Assembly (NCBI GenBank): GCA_029268325.1
Contig: JAJUGC010000066.1
Coordinates: 1 to 8,982, forward strand
Source: Gammaproteobacteria bacterium
GTDB taxonomy: Bacteria > Pseudomonadota > Gammaproteobacteria > Pseudomonadales > Oleiphilaceae
Direction of reading: 5' to 3'
Length of the DNA: 8,982 nt
Each line of letters starts with the position of its first letter. Within the stretch, counting starts at the first letter, position 1. Position numbers and translations under genes: made by a program. The notes beneath the pieces are model-generated. The model ran no database searches. It saw only the letters and a program-made list of their open reading frames with translations, and had not been told where the DNA came from. Shown here piece after piece: positions 6,248 to 8,982 of the stretch.

Positions 6248-7048
6248 TTAAGTGGAAAGGATGATTTCCAAAACCAGCTTGCTGCCCAAAAAACCGAGCA
6301 TCAGGACGATAGCTCCGCCAAGGGTCCAGCGGCTGGCGATCAGGCCGCGCCAGCCATAGAAGTGATGGCCGATCAGAAGAATGGCGAAGACCAGCCAGGC
6401 GAAGAGGGACAGGGCGGTCTTGTGCACCAGGTGTTGGGCGAACAGGTCCTGGATAAAGATCGCTCCGGATACAATGGCTAAGGTCAGCAGAACAAAGCCC
6501 GCCCGGATCAGGGCAAACAGGATGGTTTCCATGGTCAGCAAGGGTGGCAGTGCCTTCAGGAAATGGCTGTTTTTACGGGCTTTCAGTTGCTTGTTCTGGA
6601 TATAGAGCAGCAAGGCCTGCAGGGCTGCGACGGAAAGAAAGCTATAGGCGATGATGGACAGGCTCACATGGAGCAGGATGCCCAGCTCGTGGCGAGGGAT
6701 GGGGCTGACCTGCTTGGTGAAGAACACTGCGCCGATGAGGCTGAGAATGGCCAGGGGATAGTTGATCAAAAACAGGTTCTGGACCGGTTTGCGCCGCATG
6801 AACAGCAGTAGCACGATCACAATGATATTGGTGATGGCCGAGGCGCTCTTGAAGAAGCTGAACTCCCAGCCTTGTGCCGTTGAAATCAGGAGGCTGTTAC
6901 TGACCAGGTGAAGTGCTGCCGCGACCAGTCCCAGCAGGAAGGTAAAGGAAGGTTGCAGTTGCCACTGGCCGAGATAAAGGCGAACGTGAGTGGCGGTGCC
7001 AAGTCCATAGGCAGTAATGGCAAGAAGGCTGAGCAGTATGACCGTCAT
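6248..7048 (-). CDS. ypjD: Cytochrome c assembly-family membrane protein YpjD (CcsA-like)
   Basis: A 266-residue polytopic membrane protein of the cytochrome c assembly (CcsA/CcmC) superfamily, with a length and motifs close to E. coli YpjD. Superfamily members handle heme in the inner membrane. YpjD itself has no settled role. About eight hydrophobic segments are visible. Candidate heme-facing histidines are His47 (AALHLVSNS), His127 (LLHVSLS), His209 in HKTALSLFAW and His228/229 before the conserved GWRG (232-235). I chose the ATG at 7046-7048 because homology and the first helix begin there, although no good Shine-Dalgarno precedes it. An in-frame ATG at 7127-7129 would add 27 residues (first 20 amino acids polar, unlike the family). 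The gene is divergent from ffh, with the CNNM gene 101 bp downstream. Confidence 0.88.
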   Translation of the reverse strand: MTVILLSLLAITAYGLGTATHVRLYLGQWQLQPSFTFLLGLVAAALHLVSNSLLISTAQGWEFSFFKSASAITNIIVIVLLLFMRRKPVQNLFLINYPLAILSLIGAVFFTKQVSPIPRHELGILLHVSLSIIAYSFLSVAALQALLLYIQNKQLKARKNSHFLKALPPLLTMETILFALIRAGFVLLTLAIVSGAIFIQDLFAQHLVHKTALSLFAWLVFAILLIGHHFYGWRGLIASRWTLGGAIVLMLGFLGSKLVLEIILST

Positions 7049-7135
7049 AAAAATACTGGCAGTAGATAGTTCCCAAGTGACGCTGTTGTACGGCCTGCCG
7101 GCAAGGGGGTGTGAGCCTGTGGCCGGCATCAGTCC

Positions 7136-7141
7136 ATCATA
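7136..7141 (-). promoter_or_regulatory. Possible -10 element for ypjD
   Basis: TATGAT on the minus strand matches five of six -10 positions, but no good -35 stands at the right distance. Transcription would start near 7129, at the upstream alternative ATG, which would leave the ATG at 7048 with an 80-nt leader. Another -10-like TATCAT lies slightly further upstream on the same strand, 17 bp after a TATACA. Confidence 0.25.
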
Positions 7142-7223
7142 GCTGGTGTTGAGGCATCATGATAGGAACATTCGCACGGCTTGTATACTCTGGTGCCAAA
7201 GCCTGTCGCTGGTCAATAAAGGA

Positions 7224-7253
7224 TTGAGGCCCTTATATAGCACGGGCTATAAA
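7224..7253 (+). promoter_or_regulatory. Candidate upstream ffh promoter overlapped by an inverted repeat
   Basis: TTGAGG (7224-7229) is separated by 18 bp from TATAAA (7248-7253). The -10 overlaps a perfect 6-bp inverted repeat, TATAGC (7236-7241) and GCTATA (7246-7251) with a 4-bp spacer. Such an arrangement could be an operator, or simply two -10-like boxes in opposite orientations. It lies about 90 bp before the ffh start. Confidence 0.35.
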
Positions 7254-7294
7254 GGAAGGTCCGGTTGCCCGGTGTGCGTTGCCGGCGGATCAGT

Positions 7295-7300
7295 TATAAT
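7295..7300 (+). promoter_or_regulatory. Consensus -10 box close to ffh
   Basis: A perfect TATAAT lies 44 bp before the ffh start codon and predicts a leader of about 38 nt. The -35 region is GC-rich and no TTGACA-like hexamer stands 16-18 bp upstream, so activity may be modest or depend on an activator. Confidence 0.4.
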
Positions 7301-7344
7301 CACCGGCTTGCATTTTTCTGCGAACGTCTTCGGGGTTCATATAC

Positions 7345-8721
7345 ATGTTTGAAAATCTTACCGAACGGTTGTCGGATACCCTCAAGAAGGTCACCGGCCA
7401 GGCCAAGCTGACAGAGGACAACATCAGCGACGCCTTGCGTGAGGTGCGGATGGCACTGCTGGAAGCGGATGTGGCGCTGCCGGTGGTCAAGGACTTCATT
7501 GAGGGGGTTCGCCAGCGGGCTCTTGGACAGGAAGTCATGCGCAGTCTGACGCCGGGGCAGGAGTTCATTCGTGTGGTGCGGGCGGAGCTTGAGCGGGTAA
7601 TGGGCGAGTCCAACGCCGACCTGAACCTGGCAGCCCAGCCTCCGGCAGTGGTCATGATGGCGGGTCTGCAAGGTGCGGGTAAAACCACCACCGTGGCCAA
7701 GCTGGCGCGATTCCTGAAAGAGCGCAAGAAAAAGTCCGTGATGGTGGTGAGTGCGGACGTCTATCGCCCCGCAGCCATCAAGCAGTTGGAAACTCTGGCC
7801 CAGAACGTTGGGGTTGAGTTCTTCCCCAGTACCTCTGAACAGGACCCGGTAGATATCGCGAAGGGAGCGATCGAGGCGGCACGCCGTAAGTTCCTGGATG
7901 TGGTGATCCTCGATACCGCGGGCCGTCTCCACGTTGACGACGCCATGATGGAGGAGATCAAGCGCTTGCATCAGGCGGCTCAGCCCGTTGAGACCCTGTT
8001 CGTCGTCGATGCCATGACTGGCCAGGATGCGGCCAATACGGCCAAGGCCTTTAATGATGCGCTGCCTTTGACGGGGGTGGTGCTGACCAAGGCTGATGGC
8101 GATGCTCGTGGTGGTGCTGCGCTGTCGGTACGTCATATTACCGGCAAGCCCATCAAGTTTTTGGGTATCGGTGAGAAAACGGAGGCTCTGGAGCCCTTCC
8201 ATCCGGATCGGATGGCCTCCCGGATTCTCGGCATGGGAGACGTGCTGTCGCTGATTGAAGAGGCAGAGCGCAAGCTTGACCGGGAAAAAGCGGAAAAGCT
8301 CACCAAGAAGCTGAAGAAAGGCAAGTCCTTCGATTTGGAAGACTTCCGGGACCAGCTCCAGCAAATGAAGAACATGGGGGGCATTGCCAGCCTGCTGGAC
8401 AAACTGCCGGGAATGGGTCAGCTGACCCAGGTGGCCCAGCAGCAGGTGAATGACAAGTCGCTGGCGCGCCTGGAGGCCATTATCAACTCCATGACGCCCC
8501 ATGAACGCCGTTACCCGGATGTGATCAACAATTCCCGCAAGCGTCGGATTGCCATGGGCTCCGGCACGGAAATCCAGGATGTTAACCGTCTGCTCAAGCA
8601 GCACAAGCAGATGCAGAAAATGATGAAGAAGTTCACCCAGAAAGGTGCCATGGCCAATATGATGCGGGGCATGAAAGGGATGATGCCTCCGGGCGGCGGC
8701 TTTCCCCCGTTTGGTCGTTGA
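7345..8721 (+). CDS. ffh: Signal recognition particle protein Ffh (SRP54)
   Basis: A 458-residue GTPase that binds 4.5S RNA and N-terminal signal or signal-anchor sequences of nascent membrane proteins, then docks with FtsY for co-translational delivery to the inner membrane. The N domain (about 1-90) has the LREVRMALLEADVA helix. The G domain (about 98-295) has GLQGAGKTTT (107-116), DTAGR (190-194), TKADGDARGG (248-257, the guanine-specificity motif, with Ala where Val or Leu is often seen) and GIGE. The M domain (about 328-435) is Met-rich, with the RNA-binding SRKRRIAMGSGT segment (397-408). The tail is Gly/Pro/Met-rich, as usual. Length is normal. The start ATG at 7345 opens the conserved MFENLTERL; the Shine-Dalgarno (GGGG about 10 nt upstream) is weak. 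The gene has its own terminator and is followed by rpsP. Confidence 0.98.
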   Translation: MFENLTERLSDTLKKVTGQAKLTEDNISDALREVRMALLEADVALPVVKDFIEGVRQRALGQEVMRSLTPGQEFIRVVRAELERVMGESNADLNLAAQPPAVVMMAGLQGAGKTTTVAKLARFLKERKKKSVMVVSADVYRPAAIKQLETLAQNVGVEFFPSTSEQDPVDIAKGAIEAARRKFLDVVILDTAGRLHVDDAMMEEIKRLHQAAQPVETLFVVDAMTGQDAANTAKAFNDALPLTGVVLTKADGDARGGAALSVRHITGKPIKFLGIGEKTEALEPFHPDRMASRILGMGDVLSLIEEAERKLDREKAEKLTKKLKKGKSFDLEDFRDQLQQMKNMGGIASLLDKLPGMGQLTQVAQQQVNDKSLARLEAIINSMTPHERRYPDVINNSRKRRIAMGSGTEIQDVNRLLKQHKQMQKMMKKFTQKGAMANMMRGMKGMMPPGGGFPPFGR

Positions 8722-8756
8722 CCGGGGGGAAGTTTAGGCCAGCAGGTGGGCGCAAT

Positions 8757-8775
8757 CCGGCCTCGAATCGGCCGG
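8757..8775. repeat. GC-rich inverted repeat in the ffh-rpsP spacer
   Basis: CCGGCC (8757-8762) and GGCCGG (8770-8775) form a 6-bp stem with a 7-nt loop. It is nested inside a looser outer pairing of GCAGG (about 8742-8746) with CCTGC (8783-8787). It lies in the 3' untranslated region of ffh, upstream of the terminator. No U run follows, so it is not itself a terminator. Confidence 0.45.
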
Positions 8776-8806
8776 TGTGAAGCCTGCCCTTAACCATGGG
8801 CGCACG

Positions 8807-8841
8807 CCTTCGCAGAGAATTATGCGAAGGTTGTTTTCTTT
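8807..8841 (+). terminator. Intrinsic terminator after ffh
   Basis: A perfect 8-bp stem, CCTTCGCA (8807-8814) and TGCGAAGG (8823-8830), with an 8-nt loop, is followed by a T-rich run TTGTTTTCTTT (8831-8841). It lies 85 bp after the ffh stop and just upstream of the rpsP promoter region, separating the two transcription units. Confidence 0.85.
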
Positions 8842-8856
8842 ATGGGAATTTTTGCT

Positions 8857-8862
8857 TAGAAT
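8857..8862 (+). promoter_or_regulatory. Candidate -10 of the rpsP operon promoter
   Basis: TAGAAT matches five of six -10 positions and follows the ffh terminator. The -35 would fall in the T-rich terminator tail (TTTTCT at 17-bp spacing), only a fair match. The expected start near 8869 gives a leader of about 63 nt to rpsP. Confidence 0.45.
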
Positions 8863-8931
8863 ATGCGCCCTTTCGAGTAGCATTGATTATTCAGGCACTC
8901 TGACGAGTCCATAGTTATAGGATTAGAACAC

Positions 8932-8982
8932 ATGGTAACGATCCGTTTGTCTCGTGGTGGCTCCAAGAAGCGCCCCTTTTAC
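8932..8982 (+). CDS. rpsP: 30S ribosomal protein S16, first 17 codons (runs off the right edge)
   Basis: The translation is MVTIRLSRGGSKKRPFY, which matches the invariant N-terminus of S16, an assembly protein that binds 16S rRNA in the body of the 30S subunit. AGGA lies about 9 nt upstream of the ATG. Only 17 residues are visible, but they are highly diagnostic. In most gammaproteobacteria rpsP heads an operon with rimM, trmD and rplS, presumably located beyond the right edge. Confidence 0.96.
   Translation, partial: MVTIRLSRGGSKKRPFY

Noticed and set aside
6239..6250. Perfect 12-bp palindrome TAAGCCGGCTTA over the ypjD stop codon
   Set aside because: With no loop it cannot form a good hairpin, no U run follows, and a 12-bp palindrome of this kind can be chance.
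7300..8604. Long minus-strand open frame (434 codons) antisense to ffh
   Set aside because: It lies within ffh, which is unmistakable on the plus strand. Its translation is rich in His, Gln and Arg with no family-like features, typical of an antisense shadow of a codon-biased gene.

Overview
This window is ordinary chromosomal core DNA from a gammaproteobacterium, probably a marine or Pseudomonas-like lineage. I infer this from the close resemblance of the predicted proteins to gammaproteobacterial families (GrxD, YohC, the YfjD/CorB type of CNNM protein, YpjD, Ffh, S16) and from the order ypjD / CNNM beside ffh-rpsP, which I recall from Pseudomonas-type genomes. No species can be named from the sequence alone. 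I see no insertion sequence, phage gene, tRNA, rRNA or CRISPR array.

Left part (1-1357): the 5' two thirds of argD (arginine biosynthesis) runs leftwards off the edge. It is divergent from grxD, a small CGFS monothiol glutaredoxin involved in iron-sulfur cluster trafficking. grxD ends in a very clean bidirectional terminator shared with the convergent gene that follows.

Middle part (1379-6247), all on the minus strand. In transcription order (right to left) it holds a CNNM/CorC-type membrane protein with paired CBS domains, a YohC-like Yip1-domain membrane protein, a roughly 400-bp stretch without a convincing gene, a DUF1631-family protein that looks short at its N-terminus, and a TonB-like protein without exbB/exbD beside it. 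The CNNM gene has the best sigma70-type promoter in the window and starts with TTG.

Right part (6248-8982): ypjD (cytochrome c assembly-like membrane protein) is divergent from ffh, the protein subunit of the signal recognition particle. The ffh gene has its own terminator, followed by the promoter region and first 17 codons of rpsP (ribosomal protein S16).

I found no undescribed multi-gene system. The points most worth a second look are small. They are the terminator-like hairpin in the argD leader, the shortened DUF1631 protein with an open but startless frame upstream, the orphan TonB-like partner, and several intergenic inverted repeats.
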